Counted from the first letter of the stretch, positions 38,737 through 47,485 are shown. The stretch is 64,000 nucleotides of DNA from Mycobacterium basiliense (GCF_900292015.1 NZ_LR130759.1:2852001-2916000); one strand, 5' to 3'. Made by a program: numbers and translations. Notes: generated by a model from the letters alone, not told the origin.

Positions 38737-40040
38737 ACGGCTTGCAGAATCCGCCAGCCGTGTCCCTCGACGACCAGCTCATCGACGACCTCCCGCGGTG
38801 GCGCCGACGATCCGGCCACCACTTCGGCTTTCGCGACACCCACCTCCGATAGCACCAGGTGCAGCGGCGCCCGGTCGACATTGAGCACCACCAGCAGCGC
38901 GTCATCACCGCAGCACGTCTGGTAGACGTAGTGCCGGTTCTCCAAGCGCAGCGCGGTCGTGGATGCCGCAACCAGCCAGGGATGACGCCGGCGCAGCCCA
39001 ACCAAATACCGGTGCAAATCCCACACCCACGCCCCGGCCTCGTCCAACTGCGTTGGGGGAGTGCCGAACTCCGGACGCACCGCATCGTCTCCACCGAAAC
39101 GTTCTTCCTTGATTCCGCACCAGCCGAACTCGTCGCCGGCGTACACACTGGGAATACCACCGACCGTCAGCAGGATCACCAGCGCGTGCGCCAGGTGATC
39201 GGGGTGCTGTAGGCGGCTGGCGATCCGGGTGACGTCGTGATTACCGATGAAGGTCAGCGGCGAAAAGCTGGCCAGAAACTCGTTGTGTCGCTGCAGCGCC
39301 CAGTCCAGCTCAAAAAAGTTGCCGTCGTTGAGGCTGCTCCAGATTGCCTTCCAGAGCTCGTATTGGGTGGCCGAGTCGAATTCAGCATCTCGAACTGTGG
39401 CCGCATAATCACCGTGAATGAGTTCACCGACGAACCAGGCATCCGGGTGCCGGCGTCTAACCCTGGGCAAGGTCGCAGCCCAGAATTGTTGCGGTACAGC
39501 ATAAGCCGCATCCAGACGCCAACCGTCGGCACCGCGTTGCAGCCAGTGGGTCATCACATCGACGACGTAGTCGGCGACTTCGGCATTGGCGTGGTTGAGG
39601 GCGATCAGCTCCGCATGGCCTTCGAAAGTTCGGAAGTGACCCGGACGCCCACGAAACCAGCGAGCGCACGCATTGTCGTCAGCCGCCTGCCGGTAGCCGG
39701 GAAAGTCCACACCGACGTGATTGAACACGCCGTCGAGCAGCACGCGCATGCCCCGATGCTTTGCCTCGCCGATGAGGTAGTCGAAATCAGCGTCGTCACC
39801 CAGCCGAGGATCGATGCTGAAGTGGTCGGTGGTGTCGTAGCCGTGGGTGCGCGATTGAAAGATCGGGCCCAGGGCAATCCCCGAGGCGCCCAATTCGATG
39901 GCATGGTCGAACCAGCCGACGAGGCGTCGTAGCCGGTGCTCTCCCGGATCAGGTGGCTGATCTCCGGGAAAGGCACCGACGAAGCCCAGGGGATAGACCT
40001 GCCACCAGATCGCGTCCTGCACCCAACCGGGCTTGCTCAC
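38733..40040 (-). CDS. GH13 alpha-amylase family glycosidase
   Basis: Alpha-amylase superfamily (GH13) enzyme, 435 residues from GTG 40040. Conserved regions are in order: GVFNHVG (region I), GWRLDAAYAVP with the nucleophile Asp (II), WFVGELIHGDY with the acid Glu (III) and FIGNHDVTR with the third Asp (IV). There is no signal peptide, so it acts inside the cell, perhaps on glycogen, maltodextrin or trehalose-derived glucans. The short length, with no N-terminal starch-binding domain and a small C-domain, argues for a hydrolase rather than a branching enzyme. Substrate unknown. Its stop overlaps that of the broken DUF1810 gene. Confidence 0.9.
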   Translation of the reverse strand: MSKPGWVQDAIWWQVYPLGFVGAFPGDQPPDPGEHRLRRLVGWFDHAIELGASGIALGPIFQSRTHGYDTTDHFSIDPRLGDDADFDYLIGEAKHRGMRVLLDGVFNHVGVDFPGYRQAADDNACARWFRGRPGHFRTFEGHAELIALNHANAEVADYVVDVMTHWLQRGADGWRLDAAYAVPQQFWAATLPRVRRRHPDAWFVGELIHGDYAATVRDAEFDSATQYELWKAIWSSLNDGNFFELDWALQRHNEFLASFSPLTFIGNHDVTRIASRLQHPDHLAHALVILLTVGGIPSVYAGDEFGWCGIKEERFGGDDAVRPEFGTPPTQLDEAGAWVWDLHRYLVGLRRRHPWLVAASTTALRLENRHYVYQTCCGDDALLVVLNVDRAPLHLVLSEVGVAKAEVVAGSSAPPREVVDELVVEGHGWRILQAV

Positions 40041-40050
40041 GACCCAAGTA

Positions 40051-40587
40051 TCACCCGACGGGAGCCAGGGTCTGGGCGACCGTGATGGCCTGAGCCACGC
40101 CGGTAACGATTGCCGCAGCTTTTAGCGCCTCCAAGATCGCTTCCCGTTCAACGCCAGCCTCACGCAGCGTGTGCTCATGGGCGACGACGCAATGAGAGCA
40201 CCCGTTGATCGACGACACCGCGAACGACCAAAGCTCGAAATTCGCTTTGTCCACACCCGGATTGCCAATGATGTTCATGCGTAGCCCGGCGCGCAGATCG
40301 TCGTACTGGCCTTGGAGGAACCCTCGGCCACGGTAGAACACGTTGTTCATGCCCATGATCGACGCGGCTCCCAGCGCCGCATGATAGGCCTCGGCAGACA
40401 GATTGTCCGCCGCCTCCGCGCCGATCTCGCCGAGGACTCGCTCATTGCGCGTCGCCGCGGCACTCGCCAGCAGGGTTCCCCACAGCTGCTCGTCGTTCAG
40501 CACCGCACTGCGAGTGATCGACCCCAGGTTGAGCTTGAGGTCCTTGGCGTACTCAGGCAACGCTGCCTTGAGATTCTCCACGCTCAT
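40051..40587 (-). CDS. ahpD: Alkylhydroperoxidase AhpD
   Basis: CMD-fold alkylhydroperoxidase, 178 residues, which reduces AhpC using lipoamide and dihydrolipoamide succinyltransferase. The redox centre is intact: Cys130-Ser-His-Cys133 in INGCSHC and His137 in AHEHT, at the same numbers as in M. tuberculosis AhpD. The start [16 protein letters not shown] (ATG 40587, GGAG upstream) is family-typical. It starts 33 bp after the ahpC stop and forms an ahpC-ahpD operon. Confidence 0.95.
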   Translation of the reverse strand: MSVENLKAALPEYAKDLKLNLGSITRSAVLNDEQLWGTLLASAAATRNERVLGEIGAEAADNLSAEAYHAALGAASIMGMNNVFYRGRGFLQGQYDDLRAGLRMNIIGNPGVDKANFELWSFAVSSINGCSHCVVAHEHTLREAGVEREAILEALKAAAIVTGVAQAITVAQTLAPVG

Positions 40588-40620
40588 GTGTTCTCCAATC
40601 CGCTCCCAGTCAGGACCCAA

Positions 40621-41208
40621 TTAGGCCGAAGCTTTGAGCAGCTCACCGGCGTCCAGCGTCGGGTCGCCCTTGCGCCAGTTGCAGGCACACAGCTCGTCGG
40701 ATTGCAGTGCGTCCAGAACCCGCAACACCTCTTCGACGTTGCGGCCAACGGAGCCGGCAGTCACCGAAACGAATTGGATCTCGTTGTTGGGGTCGATGAG
40801 GAAGGTCGCCCGGTCGGCAACGCCGTCTTCGTTGAGCACTCCGGTGGCTAGGCACAGTTCCCGCTTGATGTCGGACAGCATCGGGAACGGCAACTTTTTC
40901 AGGTCGTCATGCTGTGCGCGCCAATTGAAGTGCACGAACTCGCTGTCGATCGAGACACCCAAAACCTGAGCATCACGGTCCTCGAACTCGTCGTTGAGCT
41001 TGCCGAACGCGGCGATCTCGGTCGGGCACACAAAGGTGAAGTCCTTCGGCCAGAAAAACACCACCCGCCACTTGCCGGCGTGGTCTTCGTCGGTGACGGT
41101 GGTGAAGTAGTCGCCGGGCTGCTTGGCGTCAACCTTGGACAGGTCACCGGCAATCAGCGCGGTGAGCTGGTAGGTGGGGAACTGGTCGCCGATGGTCAAC
41201 AAGGGCAT
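40621..41208 (-). CDS. ahpC: Alkyl hydroperoxide reductase AhpC (peroxiredoxin)
   Basis: Typical 2-Cys peroxiredoxin, 195 residues, detoxifying organic peroxides and peroxynitrite. Peroxidatic Cys61 lies in DFTFVCPTE. Resolving Cys174 and the extra Cys176 lie in LCACNWRKG, a mycobacterial feature. The start is ATG 41208, 111 bp from the divergent oxyR start. Regulation by that OxyR is expected. Confidence 0.96.
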   Translation of the reverse strand: MPLLTIGDQFPTYQLTALIAGDLSKVDAKQPGDYFTTVTDEDHAGKWRVVFFWPKDFTFVCPTEIAAFGKLNDEFEDRDAQVLGVSIDSEFVHFNWRAQHDDLKKLPFPMLSDIKRELCLATGVLNEDGVADRATFLIDPNNEIQFVSVTAGSVGRNVEEVLRVLDALQSDELCACNWRKGDPTLDAGELLKASA

Positions 41209-41319
41209 GTCACTCCTTTGTCCGGAATTATCTGGAATTACTCAAGATTAGTGTTCGGTCCCATGTTGCCGCGGATTCGCTCTGCAGTAAAGGTGATATA
41301 TCCCACTAGACTAATCGGA
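41209..41319. promoter_or_regulatory. ahpC / oxyR divergent promoter region
   Basis: 111-bp intergenic region between divergent starts. AGGTGATATATCCCACT at 41291-41307 resembles the GGTGATATATCACC palindrome in the M. tuberculosis ahpC promoter as I recall it. Its complement provides a TATATC-type -10 for ahpC. OxyR should bind around it. No classical ATAG(N7)CTAT tetrad was found by eye. Confidence 0.45.
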
Positions 41320-42255
41320 ATGACCGATAAGATTTATCAGCCCACCCTCGCTGGACTCCGAGCGTTCGTCGCAGTCGGTGAGAAGCACCATTTCGGTGCT
41401 GCAGCAACCGCTCTCGGCGTGAGCCAGTCGACGTTGTCGCAAGCCTTGTCCGGGCTGGAGTCCGGCCTTGAGGTCCATCTCGTCGAGCGATCGACGCGCC
41501 GGGTCTTCTTGACGGCTGAAGGCGCGCAACTGCTGCCCCTGGCGCAGACCGCGATCGAAGCGGTGGAGGCGTTCACCACCGCGGCCGCTGGGGGTTCCGA
41601 TCCGCTGCACGGCACTATCCGACTGGGCATGATCCCGACCGTCGCCCCCTATGTGCTTCCGCCGGTATTGGCGGGCCTGACCCGCCGACTGCCCTCCCTT
41701 ACCGTCCAGGTCATCGAAGACCAGACCGAGCGCCTACTGGCGGTCTTGCGGGACGGCTCGTTGGATGCGGCGTTGATCGCCTTGCCCGCTGATTGCGGCG
41801 GCATCACCGAAATACCCATCTATGACGAAGATTTCGTTCTGGCCCTACCCCCCGGACACCCGCTGTGGGGAAAGCGTCGGGTATCTGCCGCGGCACTGTC
41901 GGAGCTGCCGTTGCTGCTGCTGGATGAAGGCCATTGCCTGCGCGATCAAGCCCTGGAGGTCTGCCACACGGCCGGTGTCCAGGCCGAATTGGCGGACACC
42001 CGGGCGGCTTCATTGGCTACCGCCGTCCAATGCGTCGCTGGCGGATTGGGCGCGACGCTGATCCCGGAAAGCGCAGTACCCGTCGAGGCCACCCGCAGTG
42101 GCATCGGACTTGCCTACTTTGCCCCTCCGCGCCCTGGACGAAGGATCGGCCTGGTGTTTCGCTCATCAAGTGGCCGTGACGAAGCGTATCGGGGCCTCGC
42201 CGGAATCATCGGCGAATTGATCGGCAGCCAACAACCGGTACGGCTGGTCAACTAG
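41320..42255 (+). CDS. oxyR: Peroxide-sensing LysR regulator OxyR, intact
   Basis: LysR-family regulator, 311 residues from ATG 41320. The winged HTH spans about residues 8-65 ([35 protein letters not shown]), and the effector-binding domain begins at about 95. The redox pair typical of OxyR is present: Cys206 in EGHCLRDQ and Cys215 in LEVCHTAG. No stop or frameshift interrupts it, in contrast with the oxyR pseudogene of the M. tuberculosis complex. The frame is open further upstream across the ahpC region but only as a shadow. The gene is divergent from ahpC-ahpD. Confidence 0.95.
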   Translation: MTDKIYQPTLAGLRAFVAVGEKHHFGAAATALGVSQSTLSQALSGLESGLEVHLVERSTRRVFLTAEGAQLLPLAQTAIEAVEAFTTAAAGGSDPLHGTIRLGMIPTVAPYVLPPVLAGLTRRLPSLTVQVIEDQTERLLAVLRDGSLDAALIALPADCGGITEIPIYDEDFVLALPPGHPLWGKRRVSAAALSELPLLLLDEGHCLRDQALEVCHTAGVQAELADTRAASLATAVQCVAGGLGATLIPESAVPVEATRSGIGLAYFAPPRPGRRIGLVFRSSSGRDEAYRGLAGIIGELIGSQQPVRLVN

Positions 42256-42303
42256 GGCTGCGCTGCACGCCGGGGCGGCCGGCGACGAAGGTAAGTTCGG
42301 CCT

Positions 42304-42999
42304 ATGGAGAAGGTGATCGTCGTCCTCATGCGCGCCGAGCCGGACGACGATTGGTGTGCCCGCCAGCGAGGCCCGGTCGCCGACGCACTCTTGGATCTGG
42401 GTGTTTCGGGGCTTTCGGTGAATGTCCGCGATAGCTTCGTGCGCCACTCGTTGATGACCCTGACCACTCTGAGCCCGCCGGTCGCCGCGGTCATGAGCGT
42501 GTGGACGCAGCAATGCTACGGCGACCAGATGTCCGAGGCACTGCGCCTGCTTGGACAGGAATGCGAATGCCTGGGCGCCTATCTGGTGACGGAATCGGTG
42601 CCGATGACCCCGCCAGAGTCCGAACTCGGTTGCCGCACACCGGGGTTAGCCAATATCGCGCTCCTGCGCAGACCTCCCGGACTTGACGAGGCCAGGTGGC
42701 TGACCCGATGGCAGCGCGACCACACCCCGGTGGCCATCGCAACCCAGGCCACGTTCGGATATACCCAAAACTGGGTGGTGCGGGCCCTCACCGCAGATTC
42801 GCCGAACGTCACCGGCATCGTCGAAGAATTGTTCCCGGCGGAGGCGATGACTGACCTGAAGGCCTTCTTTGGAGCCAACGATGACACCGACTTGCAGAAC
42901 CGGGTCAACCGGATGGTGGCCAGCACGGCCGCATTCGGCGCCAACGAAAGCATCGATACCGTGCCGACCAGCCGTTACCTGCTAAGAACGCCGTTTTAA
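42304..42999 (+). CDS. EthD-like dimeric alpha/beta-barrel protein (Rv1874-like)
   Basis: Protein of 231 residues with a possible duplicated dimeric alpha-beta barrel: VIVVLMRAEPDDDWCARQRGPVADALLDLGVSGLSVN in the first half and IALLRRPPGLDEARWLTRWQRDHTPVAIATQATFGYTQNWVVRAL in the second. The second half fits the EthD pattern with W..RH.P. No function is established. It ends 11 bp before the next gene, with a GGAGG between, so the two are probably cotranscribed. Confidence 0.75.
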   Translation: MEKVIVVLMRAEPDDDWCARQRGPVADALLDLGVSGLSVNVRDSFVRHSLMTLTTLSPPVAAVMSVWTQQCYGDQMSEALRLLGQECECLGAYLVTESVPMTPPESELGCRTPGLANIALLRRPPGLDEARWLTRWQRDHTPVAIATQATFGYTQNWVVRALTADSPNVTGIVEELFPAEAMTDLKAFFGANDDTDLQNRVNRMVASTAAFGANESIDTVPTSRYLLRTPF

Positions 43000-43010
43000 G
43001 GAGGCCGCCA

Positions 43011-43454
43011 ATGACGACACTCAACGAGGCTTTTGCCCTGGCCGCGGCCGACCGGGGTCTGGCCGTGGTGTCCACCGTTCGCGCCGACGGCACCGTGCAG
43101 GCATCCCTGGTCAATGTCGGCGTGCTCGCGCATCCGGCCGACGGAAAGTCCGTGTTGGCCTTTACCACCTACGGGAAGGTCAAACTCGCCAATCTGCGAG
43201 CTCGACCGCCCCTGGCGGTCACATTCCGCAATGGCTGGCGGTGGGGCACCGTCGAAGGGCGTGCGGAGCTGGCGGGGCCCGACGACTCCCAGCCGTGGCT
43301 AGCCGACGCCGACCAACTTCGGCTGCTCCTTCGCGACGTATTCATCGCGGCCGGCGGCACCCATGACAACTGGGACGACTACGACCGGGTGATGGCCACC
43401 GAGCGACGTGCCGTGGTGCTGATCGAGCCCACCCGCGTCTACGGCAACAGCTAG
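43011..43454 (+). CDS. PNPOx-fold F420/FMN-binding protein (Rv1875-like)
   Basis: Split-barrel flavin or deazaflavin oxidoreductase, 147 residues. Motifs are LAVVSTVRADGTVQASLVNVG, then TTYGKVKLANLRARPPLAVTFRNGWRWGTVEGRAEL and a C-terminal RVMATERRAVVLIEPTRVYG. The K(L)ANLRARP signature is that of the F420-dependent TIGR03618-type group. An AAGGAGG lies directly before the ATG at 43011. The substrate is unknown. Confidence 0.83.
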   Translation: MTTLNEAFALAAADRGLAVVSTVRADGTVQASLVNVGVLAHPADGKSVLAFTTYGKVKLANLRARPPLAVTFRNGWRWGTVEGRAELAGPDDSQPWLADADQLRLLLRDVFIAAGGTHDNWDDYDRVMATERRAVVLIEPTRVYGNS

Positions 43455-43463
43455 GCTGCCGCC

Positions 43464-44222
43464 GTGCCGCTGCGAATCGATGACCACAACAGGGTGCGCA
43501 CCCTCACGCTGGATCGGCCCGAGGCGCTCAATGCGTTCAACGAAGCCCTATACGACGCCACCACACAGGCGCTGTTGGACGCGGCCGAGGATCCGGACGT
43601 CGCCGTAGTGCTGCTGACCGGGTCGGGGCGCGGTTTTAGCGCCGGGACCGATCTGGCCGAGATGCAGGCGCGCATCACCGACCCCAACTTTGTGGAGGGC
43701 ACGTTTGGTTTTCGCGGCCTGATCGAGGCGTTGAGCGCCTTTCCCAAACCGCTAATCTGTGCCGTAAACGGGGTCGGTGTGGGGATCGGCACCACCATTT
43801 TGGGCTACGCCGATCTGGCATTCATGTCCTCTGCTGCGCGCCTGAAGTGCCCGTTCACCAGCCTGGGTGTGGCACCGGAAGCGGCGTCCTCCTATCTGCT
43901 ACCGCAACTGGTGGGCCGGCAAAATGCGGCCTGGTTGCTGATGTCCTCGGAATGGATCAGCGCCGACGAGGCCTTGCGGATGGGGCTGGTCTGGCGAGTT
44001 TGCGAACCCGAAAAGCTGCTACCCGAGGCCCGCCGTCATGCCGAAATCCTTGCCGCCCGCCCGCTCGCCAGCCTGATAGCGGTCAAGCAGACGATCGTCG
44101 CACCGACACGGCCCGAAATCGCGGCCGCTAGCGCCCGGGAGAACGCGCATTTCGCCGAGCTGATGGGGGCTCAGGCCAATGCCGCGGCGCTGGCCGATTT
44201 CACCAAGCGGCGACGACCTTAG
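43464..44222 (+). CDS. Enoyl-CoA hydratase/isomerase family protein
   Basis: Crotonase-fold protein, 252 residues from GTG 43464. The opening is RVRTLTLDRPEALNAFNEALYDATTQAL. The oxyanion hole is formed by GRGFSAGTDL and VNGVGVGIGTTILGYADL. At the positions of the hydratase Glu pair the sequence reads LGVAPEAASSYLLPQLVG: the first Glu-like residue is present but the full pair is uncertain, so it may be an isomerase. It lies 9 bp from the previous stop and ends overlapping the bfd stop on the other strand. It is not in this place in M. tuberculosis as I recall it. Confidence 0.87.
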   Translation: MPLRIDDHNRVRTLTLDRPEALNAFNEALYDATTQALLDAAEDPDVAVVLLTGSGRGFSAGTDLAEMQARITDPNFVEGTFGFRGLIEALSAFPKPLICAVNGVGVGIGTTILGYADLAFMSSAARLKCPFTSLGVAPEAASSYLLPQLVGRQNAAWLLMSSEWISADEALRMGLVWRVCEPEKLLPEARRHAEILAARPLASLIAVKQTIVAPTRPEIAAASARENAHFAELMGAQANAAALADFTKRRRP

Positions 44223-44458
44223 CCGATCCGCGAGCCGACCCGCGCACAACCCGACATTGGCGCTGACATTGGCGCACAACCTGACATCGGAGCGGATTGC
44301 GCGGCCGCGGCGATTATCGCCCGCAACGTGCGGCGACACCGCCCGCAATCGCTACCCGCGCCGCACGCCGCAGCGACTTCTTTCGAGGTCGACGCCCCAC
44401 CAGCGACGGCGTCACAGACGGTCTGGTTGGTGGCCCCGACGCACAGGCATACGTACAT
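44219..44458 (-). CDS. bfd: Bacterioferritin-associated ferredoxin-like protein (Bfd)
   Basis: Small [2Fe-2S] protein of 79 residues. The Bfd pattern is C4-x-C6 at the start (MYVCLCVGATNQTV) and C38-x2-C41 (GSDCGRCRRTLR). Additional Cys occur at 15, 32 and further on. Bfd binds bacterioferritin and reduces its ferric core to release iron. The C-terminal tail (about residues 54-76) carries a repeat of the SAPMSGCA type. It is divergent from bfrA with two iron boxes between. The stop overlaps that of the crotonase gene. Confidence 0.88.
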   Translation of the reverse strand: MYVCLCVGATNQTVCDAVAGGASTSKEVAAACGAGSDCGRCRRTLRAIIAAAAQSAPMSGCAPMSAPMSGCARVGSRIG

Positions 44459-44542
44459 CAGCGCACCCCCGCACCACGCGCGCTCGACGCAGCCCGCGTC
44501 ATCGGGGATCCCGGTGGAAAAGCCGAACGCGCCGTCCGCATA

Positions 44543-44561
44543 TTAGTGGAGTCTAACCTAA
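44543..44561. promoter_or_regulatory. IdeR iron box 1 (bfd-bfrA)
   Basis: TTAGTGGAGTCTAACCTAA matches the 19-bp IdeR consensus at 15 positions. It is nearer bfd (85 bp upstream of its start). Tandem boxes in front of bfrA are known in M. tuberculosis, where IdeR with iron activates bfrA. Confidence 0.8.
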
Positions 44562-44566
44562 GTTGA

Positions 44567-44585
44567 TTAGCGAAGTCTAACCTAA
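44567..44585. promoter_or_regulatory. IdeR iron box 2 (bfd-bfrA)
   Basis: TTAGCGAAGTCTAACCTAA matches the consensus at 15 of 19 positions and repeats the right half of box 1 exactly. The two boxes are 24 bp apart start to start, a spacing that suits cooperative binding of IdeR dimers. The bfrA start is 208 bp downstream. Confidence 0.8.
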
Positions 44586-44682
44586 GTCGCCGAGCTGCGG
44601 CCCGAATGTCACCGGCTCGTGACGCGCCGACGGCGCACTAAAGATCGCGCTGAACGCCGGGTGCTGCACTAGATTTAAGCCT

Positions 44683-44698
44683 GGCACGCAAACGTGCC
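44683..44698 (+). other. hairpin in the presumed bfrA leader
   Basis: GGCACG (44683-44688) and CGTGCC (44693-44698) form a perfect 6-bp stem around a CAAA loop. No U tract follows, so it is not a terminator. One arm is complementary to part of the MrsI-like sRNA in the same window (see findings). Confidence 0.5.
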
Positions 44699-44793
44699 GT
44701 TATCAGCCCAGGACGAGCTCGCCGCGGGTGTGCTCCAGCCCAGCCCACCTGCCGCGGCCCGCCGCAGCAGCGGCGTACACCGTAGGAGTGATC

Positions 44794-45273
44794 ATGCAAG
44801 GTGATCCGGATATTTTGCGCCTGCTCAACGAGCAGTTGACCAGCGAACTCACGGCGATCAACCAATACTTCCTGCACTCCAAAATGCAGGACAACTGGGG
44901 ATTCACCGAGCTGGCGGCCCACACCCGGGCGGAGTCCTTTGACGAAATGCGGCACGCAGAGGCCATCACCGATCGCATCTTGTTGTTGGACGGCCTGCCG
45001 AACTACCAGCGCATAGGATCATTGCGGGTAGGGCAAACACTGCGCGAGCAATTCGAGGCCGATCTGGCGATCGAATACGAGGTGTTGGACCGGCTCAAAC
45101 CCGGAATCATCATGTGCCGCGAAAAGCAGGACAGCACCAGCGCCGTGCTTCTCGAAGAGATCGTGGCCGACGAAGAAAAGCACATCGACTACCTCGAGAC
45201 GCAGCTGGAGCTCATGGACAAGCTGGGCGTGGAACTGTATTCCGCACAGTGTGTTTCTCGACCACCCTCCTAA
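44794..45273 (+). CDS. bfrA: Bacterioferritin BfrA
   Basis: Haem-binding ferritin of 159 residues that assembles into 24-mers storing iron. The haem ligand Met52 is in SFDEMRHAE. The ferroxidase residues Glu18, Glu51, His54, Glu94, Glu127 and His130 are all present. The start is ATG 44794 with TAGGAG 8 bp upstream. It is controlled by the two iron boxes listed, and M. tuberculosis bfrA is a known MrsI target. The unbroken Bfd gene next to it suggests the full store-and-release pair. Confidence 0.96.
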   Translation: MQGDPDILRLLNEQLTSELTAINQYFLHSKMQDNWGFTELAAHTRAESFDEMRHAEAITDRILLLDGLPNYQRIGSLRVGQTLREQFEADLAIEYEVLDRLKPGIIMCREKQDSTSAVLLEEIVADEEKHIDYLETQLELMDKLGVELYSAQCVSRPPS

Positions 45274-45356
45274 CGGCCGCTTCAGGTTCCGGCAAACACC
45301 TTCCGGGCCGTGCGCGCGGGCTCTACCATCGACTCCAGACCGACGGGAGTGCGGAT

Positions 45357-47429
45357 ATGACGAGCCCGAAAGTACTGGCGACTGTCGCTGCAGGTACCCG
45401 ACCCGGCAACCCGCCCATCAGCGCGCTGCGATGCAACGTCATCTTCTCCGCGCTGGTGCTTGGGGTTCTGGCCGCGGCGATCGGCCAGACGGTCATCGCG
45501 CCCGCGCTGCCCACCATCGTCGACGACCTGGGCGACGCCGCGCACGAGTCATGGGCCATCACCAGCTACCTGTTGGGCGGAACGGTTGTTGTCGCGGTGG
45601 CGGGCAAATTCGGCGACCTGTTCGGCCGCAAGCGGGTGCTCGCGGGCTCCATCGCGATCTTCTTGGGCGGCTCCGTGCTGTGCGCCCTGTCGGCGGCCAT
45701 GGACATGCTGTCGATCGCCCGCGCGCTGCAAGGCATCGGGGCCGGCGCCTTCTCGGTAACGGCCTCGGCCCTAGTCGGTGAGATCTTCCCGTTGCGAGAA
45801 CGCGGCCGCTACCAAGGCATCCTGGGCGCAGTATTCGGTGTCACCACCATCGCCGGCCCACTGCTGGGGGGCATATTCATCGACTATCTCAGCTGGCGGT
45901 GGGCGTTCTGGATCAACGTGCCGGTCTCGATCGTGGTCCTGATGGTGGCGGTAACGGCGATCCCCGCGTTGCCCAGGCAACCCCAGCCGGTCATCGACTA
46001 CGGCGGGATCATGGTCATCGCGCTCGGTACGACCACGTTGATCATGGCGATGAGTTTGGGCGGAACAACCTACGGGTGGGGCTCGCCGACGGTCGTCGGG
46101 CTATTGCTTGCCGCCGCGGTGTCGCTGGTGGTTTTCGTGCGGGTGGAAAGGCGTGCCGCGGCGGCCGTCTTGCCGCCCCGGCTGTTTCGCAGCGGAGTAT
46201 TCGCGGTGTGCTGCGTGCTGTCCTTCGTGGTCGGGTTCGCGATGCTGGGCGCATTGATTTTCATACCGATCCATCTGCAGTACGTGGACGGCGCGTCGGC
46301 AACCGCTTCGGGTCTGCGCACGCTGCCCATGGTGGTCGGCCTGCTCACCACATCGATTGGTGCGGGCATCCTGGTCGGCCGAACCGGTCGGTACAAGATT
46401 TTCCCGGTCACCGGCATGGCCCTGATGACTATTGCGTTTCTGTTGATGTCGCGCATGGATGAGTTGACGCCGTCGTTGTTGGAATCACTTCACCTGGTCA
46501 TCCTGGGCGCGGGTATCGGCTTGTCCATGCAGACCCTTGTGCTGATCGTGCAGAGCACTTCACGCTTCGAGGATCTCGGCGTGGCAACCTCGGGGGTGAC
46601 GTTCTTTCGGGTGATCGGCGCTGCGTTTGGTGCGGCGACATTCGGCGCGCTCTTCGCGAACTTCCTCGAAGAGCGGTTGGGCCCGGCGCTGGCGTCCAGC
46701 ATCGCGCCCCACGCCGCCGCGCATAATCCGGCTGCCCTGCATCACTTGCCCCCGGAGGTGGCCGCCCCGGTCGTGCGGGCATATGCGGATTCACTCACGC
46801 AGGTGTTCTTCGGCGCGGCCATCATCGCCGCGGTCGGATTCATCCTCGCACTGCTGCTCCGGGAAGCACCCCTGACCGACATCCACGACGACGCCAGCGA
46901 CCTCGCCGACGGGTTCGCTGTACCGAGAACCGAGTCGCCCGAAGACGTGTTGGAGGCCGCGGTCAAACGGATACTGCACGACGCACCCGGAATGCGACTG
47001 AATCATCTTGCGACACAACCTGATTGTGCGCTCGATGTCGCGGGACTGTGGGGGGTACTGCGGATCTATCAGTACCAGCGGTTGTTCGAAACCGCACGGC
47101 TAACAGATATTGCCCGACACCTGCATCTGCCGTATCAAGTCCTCGAACCCGTCTTCAACCGCTTGATCCAAACCGGTTACGTAGCGCGCGATGGCGACAC
47201 CTTGTCGCTGACTCCATCCGGGCTGCACCAGGTGGAGTCGCTTTCTGTCCTGATCCATCAATGGCTGATCGACCACCTGGCGGTCACGACCGGCACCGAG
47301 CAGGCGCCAGAACACCACGAATTCGAAGCCGCTCTGCAACGTGTCACGGACGCTGTCCTGGTCCAACGCGACTGGTACGGGGACCTGGATGCGGTAGCGG
47401 GATCGGCCGGCCTGGCCGCGGCACGGTAA
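45357..47429 (+). CDS. MFS drug transporter with C-terminal winged-helix-like domain (Rv1877-like)
   Basis: DHA2-type (14 helix) major facilitator of 690 residues from ATG 45357. The antiporter features are GQTVIAPALPTIVDDLG near helix 1, GKFGDLFGRKRVLAGSI (motif A), ARALQGIGAGAFSVTASALVGEIFPLRERGRYQG and GPLLGGIFIDYLSWRWAFWINVP (motif C region). The membrane part ends at about residue 510. An extra cytosolic region of about 165 residues follows. It looks like a MarR-type winged helix (YQRLFETARLTDIARHLHLPYQVLEPVFNRLIQTGYVARDGDTLSLTPSGLHQ). It is predicted to export drugs. Confidence 0.88.
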   Translation: MTSPKVLATVAAGTRPGNPPISALRCNVIFSALVLGVLAAAIGQTVIAPALPTIVDDLGDAAHESWAITSYLLGGTVVVAVAGKFGDLFGRKRVLAGSIAIFLGGSVLCALSAAMDMLSIARALQGIGAGAFSVTASALVGEIFPLRERGRYQGILGAVFGVTTIAGPLLGGIFIDYLSWRWAFWINVPVSIVVLMVAVTAIPALPRQPQPVIDYGGIMVIALGTTTLIMAMSLGGTTYGWGSPTVVGLLLAAAVSLVVFVRVERRAAAAVLPPRLFRSGVFAVCCVLSFVVGFAMLGALIFIPIHLQYVDGASATASGLRTLPMVVGLLTTSIGAGILVGRTGRYKIFPVTGMALMTIAFLLMSRMDELTPSLLESLHLVILGAGIGLSMQTLVLIVQSTSRFEDLGVATSGVTFFRVIGAAFGAATFGALFANFLEERLGPALASSIAPHAAAHNPAALHHLPPEVAAPVVRAYADSLTQVFFGAAIIAAVGFILALLLREAPLTDIHDDASDLADGFAVPRTESPEDVLEAAVKRILHDAPGMRLNHLATQPDCALDVAGLWGVLRIYQYQRLFETARLTDIARHLHLPYQVLEPVFNRLIQTGYVARDGDTLSLTPSGLHQVESLSVLIHQWLIDHLAVTTGTEQAPEHHEFEAALQRVTDAVLVQRDWYGDLDAVAGSAGLAAAR

Positions 47430-47485
47430 AGACGAGGAACCGTACACGATTCATCTCGGTCGCTACCCGGGCGTAACATCGCGCC

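Noticed and set aside
40909..41319. OxyR with a long N-terminal extension
   Set aside because: Extension overlaps ahpC antisense; the LysR HTH starts right after ATG 41320.
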